Shown here: positions 26,371 through 36,087 of the stretch, piece by piece
Numbering within the stretch: position 1 is the first letter of the stretch
Layout: every line of letters starts with the position of its first letter
Made by a program: the position numbers and the translations under genes
Assembly (NCBI GenBank): GCA_947311255.1
Contig: CAMZKL010000032.1
Span: 17,748-81,747, forward strand
DNA length: 64,000 nucleotides
Source of the DNA: an uncultured Chlorobiota bacterium
Lineage (GTDB): Bacteria > Bacteroidota > Bacteroidia > Bacteroidales > JAADGE01
Direction of reading: 5' to 3'
Notes under the pieces: generated by a model
Databases searched by the model: none
Seen by the model: only the letters and a program-made list of their open reading frames with translations
What the model was told of the DNA's origin: nothing

Positions 26371-28130
26371 TATTCAATTTCAAGATAATAAGGCATTCGG
26401 GTTTGAATACCTTTTATTTTTGTAACATTTTTTATTCTTTTATAGTAAATATAAGACTCGCCTAGCTCCTCTTCAATAAATGAAGTTTTAACATCAGTCA
26501 TCATTCCTTCTAAAATCATTGTCATTTTATCTTTTTCCGGATATGTTTTAATCCCGTATTCAGTTAATCTGGCTTTTCTTGCTGCAAAACCAATAGCTGT
26601 TTCTAGTCCTCCCATTACATCTACCAGTCCTATGTCTTTAGCATCTTCTCCGCTCCAGACTCTTCCCTGCCCTATTTCATCAATTTCAGAAACTTTCATT
26701 TTTCTACCTTCTGCAACATGGGTAATAAAAGTTGTATAAACATCTTCAACAGACGTTTGAATTATTCCTCTTTCAAATTGTGTCATTTTTCTTGCCGGAC
26801 TACCCAGATCAGAATATTTATTAGTATTTACAGCATTTATATTTACTCCTATATTATTCATTAATTTTTTGGCATTAAACAATAGGCCGAAGACTCCTAT
26901 TGAACCAGTTATTGTATTTGGTTGAGCCACAATCGTATCTGCCTGACATGCAATATAATACCCTCCCGAAGCTGCAACATTTCCCATTGACACATAAAAT
27001 GGTTTGGTTTGTTTTGCAAGAACGGTTTCCCTCCAAATAACCTCAGATGCTAATGCACTTCCACCAGGAGAATTTATTCTTAAAACAATAGCTTTAACAG
27101 ACTCATCTTCTCTTGCTTCTCTTATTGCTGCTGCTAGAGTTTCTGATCCGATTTCTTCTTCATCCCCTGTTCCATTAACAATTGTACCTTCGGCATAAAC
27201 AATTGCTATATTTTCTTCTTTCGGATTTAAAATTGCGTCTAAATCTTTTTCAGAATTTATATATTGCATTAATGAAACCAATTTTATTTCTTCACCACTT
27301 CCGGATAAGTCTTTCAATTCAGCAAGAACTTCATCTTTGTATTTTAAATCATCTACAAGATTAAGTTCTTTTGCAGTTTTATCATTCCGAATTAAAACAC
27401 TATCTGCATAGGTGTTTAACAAATCTATTGAAACACCTCTTTCTTCACTTATTCCTTTCAAAATAGAATTCCAAATTGAGCCTATATATTTAAGCGTTTG
27501 CTCTCTGTTGGCATCACTAATTTCATCCAACATAAAAGGTTCAACGGCACTTTTAAATTTTCCATGTCTTATAATTTCGGGTTCAAGACCAATTTTTTCA
27601 AGCATAGATTTATAAAACATAATTTGAGCAGTTAATCCCATAAATTGCACTGCTCCTTCTGGTGTTAAATACAATTTGTCTGCAACACTTGCAAGATAGT
27701 ACGATTTATGAGAATAATATTCGGCATGAGCTAGAATAAATTTTCCTGATGTTTTAAAATCTTTTAGTGCATTTCTTATTTCTTCAACAGAAGCAATTCC
27801 AATTTGCAAACCAGATAAATCTAAATAAATACCTTTTATTTTTTCATCATCTTTTGCATCTTTAATAATTTCAATAACACTTCTTAAACTTAATCTTTTT
27901 TCCAATTTAAAAGAAGACATATTTGGTTTTACCAGAGATCTATCTGCAACTGCATTTTTAAAATCAAGTTGTAAAATTGAATTATCTGAAATTTCAGCAT
28001 TTTCTCCAGATAAAGAACCTAGAGAAGATATCATTCCAACTATAATAATTACATTAATTATAACAAGAAAAACAAGAACTAAAAAAGTTCCAAGCATACT
28101 GGCCAATACATGATTAAAAAATCCTTTCAT
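26370..28130 (-). CDS. sppA: Signal peptide peptidase SppA, long (67K) type
   Basis: 586 residues with one N-terminal membrane segment (about 8-32) and two tandem protease-fold halves. The nucleophilic serine is in GNVAASGGYYIA (about residue 386), and the general-base lysine is in YYLASVADK in the first half (about residue 150), as in the E. coli enzyme. It degrades cleaved signal peptides in the membrane. It is first in a two-gene unit with lpxK. Confidence 0.93.
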   Translation of the reverse strand: MKGFFNHVLASMLGTFLVLVFLVIINVIIIVGMISSLGSLSGENAEISDNSILQLDFKNAVADRSLVKPNMSSFKLEKRLSLRSVIEIIKDAKDDEKIKGIYLDLSGLQIGIASVEEIRNALKDFKTSGKFILAHAEYYSHKSYYLASVADKLYLTPEGAVQFMGLTAQIMFYKSMLEKIGLEPEIIRHGKFKSAVEPFMLDEISDANREQTLKYIGSIWNSILKGISEERGVSIDLLNTYADSVLIRNDKTAKELNLVDDLKYKDEVLAELKDLSGSGEEIKLVSLMQYINSEKDLDAILNPKEENIAIVYAEGTIVNGTGDEEEIGSETLAAAIREAREDESVKAIVLRINSPGGSALASEVIWRETVLAKQTKPFYVSMGNVAASGGYYIACQADTIVAQPNTITGSIGVFGLLFNAKKLMNNIGVNINAVNTNKYSDLGSPARKMTQFERGIIQTSVEDVYTTFITHVAEGRKMKVSEIDEIGQGRVWSGEDAKDIGLVDVMGGLETAIGFAARKARLTEYGIKTYPEKDKMTMILEGMMTDVKTSFIEEELGESYIYYKRIKNVTKIKGIQTRMPYYLEIE

Positions 28131-28161
28131 TTTATTTTTTTAAATTTATATATATTTTATG

Positions 28162-28169
28162 CAAAGATA
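28162..28169 (-). promoter_or_regulatory. -7 box of the sppA-lpxK unit
   Basis: TATCTTTG on the minus strand, 31 bases before the sppA ATG. No TTG at the expected distance. Confidence 0.5.
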
Positions 28170-28309
28170 ACAGCAATATTAAATTATTAAAAAAAAGTAT
28201 TGAGTTTCTCACAATTGTTACTTATTGACATACAAATAGTATAACCGAAAAAAATTATCACTTTTTTTAATTTTAATATTTAACAAACATTAGGTTATAG
28301 ATTTTGTAT

Positions 28310-28317
28310 TATATTTG
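28310..28317 (+). promoter_or_regulatory. -7 box of the DUF3098 gene
   Basis: TATATTTG 29 bases before the ATG at 28347. Confidence 0.5.
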
Positions 28318-28346
28318 CACAAATTTAAATTTTAAAATCATAGACA

Positions 28347-28595
28347 ATGAAAGATAAGTCTCAGAATACGAGTTTTGCTCTTGGCAAACAAAATTATTAT
28401 TTGCTTGCAATAGGTTTTGTTATAATTATTATTGGATTTTTATTAATGATGGGCGGAGGTTCTGATGATCCCCAAGTTTTTAATGCAGATGAACTTTTTA
28501 GTTTTAGAAGAATTACACTTGCACCATTAGTTATTCTTGCAGGTTTTATTTTTGAAATTTATGCAATTATGAAAAAACCAAAAGAAGAAGAATAA
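28347..28595 (+). CDS. DUF3098 small membrane protein
   Basis: 82 residues with two membrane segments (about 18-37 and 55-74) joined by a short acidic loop, ending in a charged tail. The phrases FALGKQNYYLLAIGF and FSFRRITLAPLVILAGF mark the DUF3098 family. In Bacteroidota it is usually encoded between ftsX and uppP, which suggests an envelope role, but none is known. Here uppP follows at 200 bases and ftsX is absent. Confidence 0.88.
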   Translation: MKDKSQNTSFALGKQNYYLLAIGFVIIIIGFLLMMGGGSDDPQVFNADELFSFRRITLAPLVILAGFIFEIYAIMKKPKEEE

Positions 28596-28795
28596 TTATT
28601 TTTATCATTTATGCCTATTTTTTTGCTTTTCCTATTTTAATATTTAACTATGACCTAAATAAGTTATTGATTATTGGTATTTTAAATATCTTGGTTAAAT
28701 GTTCTTAACTAAATACTGATTTTTAAGAAAAAACTAACTAACATTTTTCTCAAAACTCTAAAATCTTCAAATCTTTTAATTTAATTTTTTTATAA

Positions 28796-29593
28796 ATGGA
28801 TTGGATAGAAGCCCTAATTTTAGGAATAATTCAAGGACTTACAGAATTTTTACCTGTAAGCAGTAGTGGACATATTGAAATAGGAAAAGTTATTTTTGGA
28901 GACAATTCTCTCCCAAAAGAAAGTTTAACTTTTACTGTTGTTCTTCATTTTGCAACTGCTTTAAGTACTATAGTAATTTTCAGGAAAGAAGTTTTTGATA
29001 TTATTAAAGGATTGTTTCAATTCAAAATTAATGATGAATTTATTTTCTCGGCAAAAATTGTTCTTTCGATGATTCCTGCTGTAATTGTTGGTTTCTTTTT
29101 TGAAGAACAATTAGAGGCAATGTTTTCAGGGCGTATTATGCTTGTTGGATTTATGTTATTAATAACTGCAGCTTTATTAATTCTTGCAGACAAAGCAAAA
29201 AACACAAATAAAAAAATATCATACACTAATGCAATAATTATTGGTATTTCACAAGCTATTGCAATGTTGCCAGGAATTTCTCGCTCTGGAGCAACCATCT
29301 CAACATCAGTGCTTTTAGGTATTGACAGAGAAAAAGCAGCTCGTTTTTCATTTTTAATGGTTGTTCCTTTAATTTTTGGAAAAGTTGCAAAAGACATTTT
29401 AGGAGGAGGAATTAGTATTGATAGTTCTCAATTAGGAACTTTAAGTATTGGTTTTGCTAGTGCATTTCTTGCAGGTTTGCTTGCCTGTAGTTGGATGATT
29501 GCTCTTGTAAAAAGAAGTAAACTTGCATATTTTGCAATATATTGCATACTTGTTGGTTTTTCTGCAATAATTTATGCTTATTTCTATTTGTAA
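28796..29593 (+). CDS. uppP: Undecaprenyl-diphosphatase
   Basis: 265 residues, about eight membrane segments. The two active-site motifs are clear: EFLPVSSSGHIEIG (residues about 17-30) and PGISRSGATIS (about 160-170). The enzyme removes a phosphate from undecaprenyl diphosphate so the lipid carrier can be reused for peptidoglycan and O-antigen synthesis, and it confers bacitracin tolerance when abundant. Length is typical of the BacA class. Confidence 0.95.
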   Translation: MDWIEALILGIIQGLTEFLPVSSSGHIEIGKVIFGDNSLPKESLTFTVVLHFATALSTIVIFRKEVFDIIKGLFQFKINDEFIFSAKIVLSMIPAVIVGFFFEEQLEAMFSGRIMLVGFMLLITAALLILADKAKNTNKKISYTNAIIIGISQAIAMLPGISRSGATISTSVLLGIDREKAARFSFLMVVPLIFGKVAKDILGGGISIDSSQLGTLSIGFASAFLAGLLACSWMIALVKRSKLAYFAIYCILVGFSAIIYAYFYL

Positions 29594-29647
29594 ATTAATT
29601 AAAATCTTTTTTGAAAGATTGTATAGTTTAAAATTAAAAAAAATATT

Positions 29648-30337
29648 ATGCCCTCAGAACTAATAGATTTTCAAGAAGGAAAAGTTCTTTTAATTGACAA
29701 AGAGAAAGACTGGACTTCGTTTGATGTAGTTAATAAAATAAGAAGTTCTCTAAAATATCAATATAATATTAAAAAGATTAAAGTTGGACATGCGGGGACT
29801 TTAGACCCTTTGGCAACTGGCTTATTAATAATCTGCACAGGAAAAAAAACTAAAACTTTACAAACATATCAAGACTCTCCAAAAGAATATATAACAACAA
29901 TAAAACTTGGAGAAACTACACCTTCGTTTGATTTGGAAACAGAGGTAAACAATATTTATTCTATAGACGAACTTACGGAGGAAGCAATAACAAATGTTGT
30001 TATGAGTTTTAAAGGAAAACAAAACCAGATACCATCGTCTTTTTCTGCTAAAAGAGTTAATGGGAATAGAGCTTATAACAGTGCTAGAAAAGGGCAACCA
30101 ATAAAATTGAACCCTGTTGAAATTGAAATTTATGATATTAAAATATTAAAAATTAACTTACCTTATGTTGAAATAAAAATTAATTGTAGCAAAGGGACTT
30201 ATATAAGAGCCATAGCCAGAGATATAGGCATTGCATTAAACAATGGAGCACATCTAACTGAGCTGCGAAGAACAAAAATTGGAAATTTTTCAGTTGAAGA
30301 TGCAATTTCAGTAGATGATTTCCAGAAATTATTATAA
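29648..30337 (+). CDS. truB: tRNA pseudouridine-55 synthase
   Basis: 229 residues, short but normal for Bacteroidota TruB, which lacks most of the C-terminal PUA extension. The catalytic aspartate is D53 in GHAGTLDPLATG. Further family marks are GKQNQIPSSFSAKRVNG and KGTYIRAIARDIG. It makes the T-loop pseudouridine in tRNA. It lies between uppP and queA. Confidence 0.95.
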   Translation: MPSELIDFQEGKVLLIDKEKDWTSFDVVNKIRSSLKYQYNIKKIKVGHAGTLDPLATGLLIICTGKKTKTLQTYQDSPKEYITTIKLGETTPSFDLETEVNNIYSIDELTEEAITNVVMSFKGKQNQIPSSFSAKRVNGNRAYNSARKGQPIKLNPVEIEIYDIKILKINLPYVEIKINCSKGTYIRAIARDIGIALNNGAHLTELRRTKIGNFSVEDAISVDDFQKLL

Positions 30338-30342
30338 CTTTG
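30335..30342 (+). promoter_or_regulatory. -7 box of queA, overlapping the truB stop
   Basis: TAACTTTG 28 bases before the queA ATG; its first three bases are the truB stop codon. Confidence 0.4.
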
Positions 30343-30370
30343 CAAGTTCTTTGCAAAAAAAATATACTAT

Positions 30371-31420
30371 ATGAAACTATCTCAATTTGTTTACGATTTA
30401 CCAAATGATAAAATTGCTAAATACCCAGCTAAAAATAGAGACGAATCTCGTTTAATGGTTTTGCATAAAAAAACCGGAAAAATTGAACATAAAGTCTTCA
30501 AAGATGTATTAAAATATTTTAATACTGATGATTTATTTGTTTTTAACAATACAAAAGTTTTTCCGGCAATGCTAAAAGGCATTAAAGAAAAAACCGGTGC
30601 AAAAATTGAGGTTTTTCTTCTGAGGGAACTTAACAAGAAACAACGTTTGTGGGATGTTTTAGTTAGTCCTGCAAGAAAAATAAGAATTGGAAATAAACTA
30701 TACTTTGGGGACTCGGAAACACTTGTTGCTGAGGTAATTGACAACACAACATCAAGAGGAAGAACACTAAGATTTTTGTATGATGGAGACTATGATGAAT
30801 TTAAAAAAACATTAACTGAGCAAGGAGAAACCCCACTTCCAAAGTTCTTAAACAGAGAGACAGAACCAGAAGACAGCGAACGCTACCAAACTGTTTATGC
30901 AAAACAAGAAGGAGCTGTTGCAGCACCAACTGCCGGGCTACATTTCAGCAAAATACTTTTAAAAAGGTTTGAGATTAAAGGAATTAAAACTATTCCTATT
31001 ACTCTACATGTCGGTTTAGGAAATTTCAGAAACATAAATGTTGAAGATTTGACTAAACACAAAATGGACAATGAGCAAATATATGTGTCGCAAGAAACTG
31101 CAGATGTTGTTAATGATACTAAGAAAAACAAACATAAAATTTGTGCTGTTGGAACAACAGTTGTAAGAACATTAGAAAGTGTTGTTACTGTTACCGGTTT
31201 ATTAAAACCATATGAAGGATGGACTAACAAATTTATTTTCCCTCCTTACGACTTTCTTTTGCCAGATGCAATGATTACCAATTTCCATCTTCCAAAATCA
31301 ATACCTTTAATGTCTGCTTGTGCTTTTGGCGGATATAAGCAAACTCTTAAAGCCTATAAAATTGCTATTAAAGAGGGCTATAAATTTGGGACTTATGGTG
31401 ATGCTATGTTAATAATATAA
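30371..31420 (+). CDS. queA: S-adenosylmethionine:tRNA ribosyltransferase-isomerase
   Basis: 349 residues of the QueA family, which adds the epoxycyclopentane ring in queuosine synthesis on tRNA. Marks seen: [15 protein letters not shown] at the start, [35 protein letters not shown] and [10 protein letters not shown]. Length is typical. It is the last gene of the uppP-truB-queA series and is followed by hairpins. Confidence 0.95.
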   Translation: MKLSQFVYDLPNDKIAKYPAKNRDESRLMVLHKKTGKIEHKVFKDVLKYFNTDDLFVFNNTKVFPAMLKGIKEKTGAKIEVFLLRELNKKQRLWDVLVSPARKIRIGNKLYFGDSETLVAEVIDNTTSRGRTLRFLYDGDYDEFKKTLTEQGETPLPKFLNRETEPEDSERYQTVYAKQEGAVAAPTAGLHFSKILLKRFEIKGIKTIPITLHVGLGNFRNINVEDLTKHKMDNEQIYVSQETADVVNDTKKNKHKICAVGTTVVRTLESVVTVTGLLKPYEGWTNKFIFPPYDFLLPDAMITNFHLPKSIPLMSACAFGGYKQTLKAYKIAIKEGYKFGTYGDAMLII

Positions 31421-31453
31421 ATTACTTTTTAAAATAAACACATATCTATTCCT

Positions 31454-31485
31454 AAAAGTATCGGGGGGGAGAATCATACTTTTTT
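31454..31485 (+). terminator. Possible terminator of queA
   Basis: AAAAGTAT (31454-31461) pairs with ATACTTTT (31476-31483) around a 14-base G-rich loop and runs into further T bases. An A-T stem, so only moderate support. Confidence 0.4.
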
Positions 31486-31553
31486 AAAACTTTCATGAAA
31501 GTCTCTACAAAGATATTAAAAGTGTAATATTGCGTTAGTGTTTTTCTGCACAA

Positions 31554-31580
31554 AAAAACGGACAATAAATGTCCGTTTTT
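31554..31580. terminator. Bidirectional terminator between queA and the gamma-lyase gene
   Basis: AAAAACGGACA (31554-31564), loop ATAAA, TGTCCGTTTTT (31570-31580). The T run on one strand and the A run on the other allow it to work for both convergent genes. Confidence 0.75.
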
Positions 31581-31601
31581 AAACAATATATGTTTTTTTT
31601 T

Positions 31602-32783
31602 CTAAACTTTTGCCAAAGCTTGATCTAAATCTTCAATAATATCTTCTGCATCTTCAATTCCAACAGAAAAACGGACTAATCCGTCTGAAATATCTGCTTG
31701 TTCTCTTGCTTCTTTTGTCATTCCAGCATGAGTCATTGATGCAGGATGCTGAATAAGAGTTTCAACTCCTCCCAAAGAAACAGCTAATAAGGCTAAATGT
31801 ACATTATCCATAAGAGTTCTACCTGCATCTAAGCCTCCTTTTAGGCCAAAGCTAATCATTGAACTGAAGCCACTCATTTGTTTTTTTGCAAGTTCGTGCT
31901 GTGGGTGGGATTTTAATCCGGGATATAATATCCAATCAACTTTGGGATGATTTTCAAGATATTGTGCAACTTTCATCGCACTTTCTTCGGCTTTATCCAT
32001 TCTTATGCTTAAAGTTTTTAAACCTCTATGAGTGAGAAATGCTTGATGAGGATCCATATTTCCGCCTAGATATACCATTGAAGCTCTAATCTTTTTATAC
32101 ATATCCTGTTCTTTTGCAATAATTACTCCACCAACAATATCGGCATGTCCATTAATATATTTTGTAACAGAATGAAGAACAACATCACAGCCCAGGTTAA
32201 GAGGTTTTTGCAAATAAGGACTTGAAAAAGTATTATCAACGACAACGGTTATGCCATGTTTGTGAGCAATTTTTGAAGCCTCAACCAAGTCGGTTAATTG
32301 CATTGTAGGATTTGTGGGAGTTTCGATATAAAGAACTGTTGTATTTTCCTGAATTGCATTTTTAATTTGCTGTATATCAGAGGTATCAATAAAAGTCATT
32401 TCTACACCAAAGCGTGAAAAATCTCTTTCTAAAACTCCTCTTGATGGTCCGTAAACTGATGCTGAACAAACAATATGTTTTCCTGCACCCAACAAAGCCA
32501 TATATACTGAACTTACAGCAGCCATTCCTGAACTTGTTGCAACTCCTCCAACACCGTTTTCTAATTCTGCCATTGCGTCTTCAAAGGCTTTTATTGTTGG
32601 GTTTCCTATTCTAGTATATATAAACCCATCAGATTTTCCTGCAAAACAATCTGCACCATGTTGTGCATTTTGAAATGCAAAAGTTGAAGTTTGATAAATT
32701 GGAGTTACAGCACTTCCAAAAACATCTTCATATGCTCCTGCATGCACTAATTTCGTGTTAAATCCTTTATTTTTTGTATTCAT
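31602..32783 (-). CDS. PLP-dependent Cys/Met metabolism enzyme, methionine gamma-lyase-like
   Basis: 393 residues of the trans-sulfuration family. The PLP lysine is in HSVTKYINGHADIVGG (about residue 205). SSGMAAVSSV binds the cofactor phosphate, and YTRIGNPT is the tyrosine/arginine segment shared by the family. True methionine gamma-lyases such as that of Pseudomonas have Cys after the YG of the substrate loop; here the loop reads SVYGPSRGV, with proline. So methionine gamma-lyase, cystathionine gamma-lyase or a sulfhydrylase are all possible. No sulfur-metabolism genes are adjacent. Confidence 0.78.
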   Translation of the reverse strand: MNTKNKGFNTKLVHAGAYEDVFGSAVTPIYQTSTFAFQNAQHGADCFAGKSDGFIYTRIGNPTIKAFEDAMAELENGVGGVATSSGMAAVSSVYMALLGAGKHIVCSASVYGPSRGVLERDFSRFGVEMTFIDTSDIQQIKNAIQENTTVLYIETPTNPTMQLTDLVEASKIAHKHGITVVVDNTFSSPYLQKPLNLGCDVVLHSVTKYINGHADIVGGVIIAKEQDMYKKIRASMVYLGGNMDPHQAFLTHRGLKTLSIRMDKAEESAMKVAQYLENHPKVDWILYPGLKSHPQHELAKKQMSGFSSMISFGLKGGLDAGRTLMDNVHLALLAVSLGGVETLIQHPASMTHAGMTKEAREQADISDGLVRFSVGIEDAEDIIEDLDQALAKV

Positions 32784-32870
32784 TCTAATATTATTTTATT
32801 TTTATATTTAAAGAAAAGAATATTTTCTTATGTGTATTGTAGCCATATTGTTAAGCAATAGTTTTATATA

Positions 32871-33200
32871 TTATCCAGACATTAAAACATCAAACATATA
32901 ACTTATAAGGTCTAATTTTTGAAATACGAAATACAATATTACTCCTAAAAAACCAATTATTATTGCAAGTCTTACATTGGCAGATTTATTATGTTTTTTT
33001 ATGACTCCTCTGTCAAATTTCCTTACAAATTTGCCTTTTATTTCGGGTTTATATTCTCCTTTCTCTTGAAGTTCTTTTTGCTGTTTTGCTGTTTTTATTT
33101 TATTTTCTAATTCTTCTTTACGTTTATCATAATATAAAGGAGAATAATTAAACCTATTATGCTTTGGGAGTTTAGAGAACTGAGGGATTTTCAATGCCAT
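32871..33200 (-). CDS. Small membrane-anchored protein, function unknown
   Basis: 109 residues. A basic, helical N-terminal part (about 1-75, with a coiled-coil-like run of Lys and Glu at 25-50) is followed by one membrane segment (about 78-98) near the C-terminus. A similar short protein recurs in Bacteroidota and is sometimes mislabelled as a riboflavin synthase subunit; nothing here supports that name. It stands between the gamma-lyase and an outer-membrane protein gene, all on the minus strand. Confidence 0.6.
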   Translation of the reverse strand: MALKIPQFSKLPKHNRFNYSPLYYDKRKEELENKIKTAKQQKELQEKGEYKPEIKGKFVRKFDRGVIKKHNKSANVRLAIIIGFLGVILYFVFQKLDLISYMFDVLMSG

Positions 33201-33277
33201 TTTTTAGAAATTGTTTATTTATTTTAACTTGAACAAAATTCAAGACTAACTATCTATTTTAAGATGTTTGTTTAAAA

Positions 33278-34765
33278 CTATTCTAGCAAACCTCTGTCTC
33301 TATTTTTCCCGCAAAGCATGAAATTAATTCCAAAACTTAGATTTGCTCTTTTTGTATTTCTTATCCATTTGTCAGAAAAACTACTTTGATTTATTGCCCA
33401 AAATGGAACTGCAATATTATCTGTTACAAGGTACATTTGAAAAGGTCCAACTTTATATGCTATACCCATTCCTATATTGTGTTGAAAACCATCCATAATA
33501 GAGTAACTTGCTGAGTATGACCAAGCTTTAAAGAAATTCAGATTTGCAGAAGCTGTATATGAAGAATATAATTTTTTATTAACAATTGCTCCTCTGTATA
33601 GCAAACCAAAATCTAACCATTCTTTAACAGAGATGTTTGCACCTAAATAAATTTTAGTATTTAAACCTGTTGTGTATTTTGAGTTTTTAATTGTTGGGTC
33701 GTAAAATGTTAATAAAGTATCTAATATATCATTAACTACTGAATCCTGTAGTGATGAATTGTTATTTTTAGCATCACTAAGGCTGTTTATATATTTTGTT
33801 AAATCATATCCATTATATCTAAAGGAGCCTTTTTGAGTCATAATTTTAGGGTTTGCTTTCCAACTAATAAAGCCTAAATCTATAACTGATGCAGAGAATA
33901 AGAATCTGTCGTTGATATTATATTCTGCACCAACATCTAAAGCTAATCCATGATTTTTAGTAAAAATTAAATCTTTATAGTTTTTGCCAATATTATCTAC
34001 ATAAGTAGTATCATAAGAAACTCCATTAATTTTATTTGCCGAATCTCTTTTAAAATTCCAATCTACTGGTGTTGATGTTCTTATGTCAAAGTCTGATTCA
34101 AAAATCCAATCGTAAGTATCTTCTTCTTTGGTTGAAGTGTACCAATCGAATTTCATGCTTTTTGTAGAAAGATTTGCATGTCCGGTAAGATATTTAATTC
34201 TTGCTCCAAGTGTAAAACCATTATATAACTTTTTTGAAAGACCAAGATAAGTTTCTCTATATACTGTGAAATTTTGGGTAAAATTAAAAGCTAAAGGGGT
34301 TCCATTTTCTCTATAGTTTCCATGAGAAACTTCTAAAAGAGCTTTTGGATATTGAAATTGTTCTGATATTTTATAGTTTATTCCAAATGTTAAGTACAAA
34401 TTATTCCTGAGAGCTAATCCAAGATTAAATATTGAAAAATTTGTTTCTAAAAAAATTGCATTTTTTTCTTTCAAAGCTTTTTCAATTGTATTTAAATCTA
34501 TCATAAATGAATCTGGTGCTGTTGGATGGTTCATAATTGCATCATTAAAAGAAAATCCTTTATGATTTGCATTGAAAGAAAAATTTGGCAAAACAGGAAG
34601 TGTTATAAACAACTTACAAGATTGTTTTGCGGGATTAGTATTCATGCTTTGTGGTAAATGTTTCATCCAAAACATTGTATTGTCCTGAGAAAAGACAGTA
34701 CTAGAAAAAAGCCCTAAAACAATTAGTGTAAGTATTGCTTTATTAAATTTGTAAATTTTTGTCAT
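33278..34765 (-). CDS. DUF5723 outer-membrane protein
   Basis: 495 residues with a signal peptide ending at about VFSQ (residue 27). The family start MKHLPQSMNTNPA and the many amphipathic strands (YLGLSKKLYNGFTLGARIKY and similar) fit the DUF5723 family of Bacteroidota outer-membrane beta-barrels. It lies 12 bases after the lipoprotein gene, so barrel and lipoprotein may form one surface complex. Substrate and role are unknown. Confidence 0.78.
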   Translation of the reverse strand: MTKIYKFNKAILTLIVLGLFSSTVFSQDNTMFWMKHLPQSMNTNPAKQSCKLFITLPVLPNFSFNANHKGFSFNDAIMNHPTAPDSFMIDLNTIEKALKEKNAIFLETNFSIFNLGLALRNNLYLTFGINYKISEQFQYPKALLEVSHGNYRENGTPLAFNFTQNFTVYRETYLGLSKKLYNGFTLGARIKYLTGHANLSTKSMKFDWYTSTKEEDTYDWIFESDFDIRTSTPVDWNFKRDSANKINGVSYDTTYVDNIGKNYKDLIFTKNHGLALDVGAEYNINDRFLFSASVIDLGFISWKANPKIMTQKGSFRYNGYDLTKYINSLSDAKNNNSSLQDSVVNDILDTLLTFYDPTIKNSKYTTGLNTKIYLGANISVKEWLDFGLLYRGAIVNKKLYSSYTASANLNFFKAWSYSASYSIMDGFQHNIGMGIAYKVGPFQMYLVTDNIAVPFWAINQSSFSDKWIRNTKRANLSFGINFMLCGKNRDRGLLE

Positions 34766-34777
34766 CGTGTGTAGTAT

Positions 34778-36031
34778 TTATTCAATATCTGTTGTTGAGC
34801 CAGCATAATCGGCTTTAATTCCCATTTTAACTCCCATTTTATAATCTCCTAATATTTTTACAAAATGGCCTAAATGAGAATTAAATGAGTTTAGTTTTCC
34901 TGTAATAATTACTTTTGAGGCATGTCTTTGTCTTAAAGAAGCTATTTGTTCTTGCGTTAGAGTTACCATAATATAGCTTCGTGGACTTGTGATAATTTTT
35001 CCTTGTGCATCTGTTGTTGCTGGTTCAAGATGCCACCCTTTTTCAGAAACAGAAGCATGATTAATATCTGTAAATAAAGAATCTAAAATATTTCCGGGCT
35101 TTCCTGCATCTGTTGTATCTGCAAAATATATTTGTGCATAGGCATCAATAGGGAAACCGTTTGTAATTCTGATTTTTAGTGTTGCAGAGGTTATTTGTTC
35201 GTATGTTTCATCTTGCCAATCTAGAGCAATTGTATCTCCCATAACAACAGTATCTAGTCTTACGTCAAGTGGTAAATCTATATCAACACTCACTCTCATT
35301 TCTTCGTCTCCGGTAACTTCAAAAGGAAGGGGTTGAATGCTTTCGCTTCCGGCAGTTAAAAAGAAAGATATGAATCTTGGAACTGGTGAAAAAATTGTAT
35401 CCAATTCAGGAATTGCGACTGTATCAATTAAAATTGTAGTTGTTGCAATTTCATTTAATGAAGAAGGAGCATTTAAAGGGTAATTTGTATGATCTGTATG
35501 AGTTATTGGTATTGTATCAAAAGAGAAGAACGTGATAGTGTCCATTTTAAAATATGTTACAACAGGTATTTCATTTTCAATTGTAAATGTTATTCTAGGG
35601 TCTTCAAAAAACAACTTTCCGCTTAATAACTTGTCATATGCTTTCATCTTAGAAGTATCTGTTTCAACAGTTTTTGTTAAAGCAGGAATTGGTGTTCCAG
35701 CAGGTGCAGGATAGCCGAGAGGAGGAGTTAGGGGATATATTTCATTCATCTTTAAAATAAGATAGTCAATATATTCCATCCTTAGATGAACTAAGTTTTG
35801 GCCATCTACTTCTGCCCAAAAGGATGAATCGTTTTCTCTATCTGGTATAAAATCTATTAGGGTTAATTCTGAATTTATTATTGGGCCAGCAAAACTTCCT
35901 TCTAAAAAGAAAGAGTCAAGTTTTAAATTATCAATTTCTTTAAAACCAAAATCGGTTCTGCAAGAGTTTATGTTAAAGAGTGTAATAAATAGAACTAATA
36001 TTGTTAGAAAAGTGAGAAGTTTTTTTTTCAT
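34778..36031 (-). CDS. Large putative lipoprotein of unknown function
   Basis: 417 residues with a type II signal peptide: a lysine-rich start, a hydrophobic core and the lipobox INSC (cysteine near residue 24). The mature part is acidic and predicted to be mostly beta-strand, with several Thr/Ile-rich repeats such as TTTILIDTVAIPELDTI. No catalytic motif is recognised. It is upstream of, and close to, the DUF5723 barrel gene, which suggests they work together at the outer membrane. Confidence 0.68.
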   Translation of the reverse strand: MKKKLLTFLTILVLFITLFNINSCRTDFGFKEIDNLKLDSFFLEGSFAGPIINSELTLIDFIPDRENDSSFWAEVDGQNLVHLRMEYIDYLILKMNEIYPLTPPLGYPAPAGTPIPALTKTVETDTSKMKAYDKLLSGKLFFEDPRITFTIENEIPVVTYFKMDTITFFSFDTIPITHTDHTNYPLNAPSSLNEIATTTILIDTVAIPELDTIFSPVPRFISFFLTAGSESIQPLPFEVTGDEEMRVSVDIDLPLDVRLDTVVMGDTIALDWQDETYEQITSATLKIRITNGFPIDAYAQIYFADTTDAGKPGNILDSLFTDINHASVSEKGWHLEPATTDAQGKIITSPRSYIMVTLTQEQIASLRQRHASKVIITGKLNSFNSHLGHFVKILGDYKMGVKMGIKADYAGSTTDIE

Positions 36032-36072
36032 AATTTAAAGATTTAATATGTAGGTTAAACACAAATTATGTG

Positions 36073-36080
36073 CAAAAATA
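36073..36080 (-). promoter_or_regulatory. -7 box of the lipoprotein-DUF5723 unit
   Basis: TATTTTTG on the minus strand, 41 bases before the ATG at 36031, in the gap after the 913-residue gene. Confidence 0.45.
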
Positions 36081-36087
36081 ATAAAAT

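Noticed and set aside
29017..29397. 126-residue minus-strand frame inside uppP
   Set aside because: Complement of the conserved UppP active-site region; no own start context.
31489..31502. 14-base palindrome ACTTTCATGAAAGT after queA as an operator
   Set aside because: It lies downstream of both convergent genes, not near a promoter; probably chance or part of the terminator region.
33228..33244. CTTGAA/TTCAAG hairpin after the DUF5723 gene as a terminator
   Set aside because: Six A-T-rich pairs and no clear T run on the minus strand.
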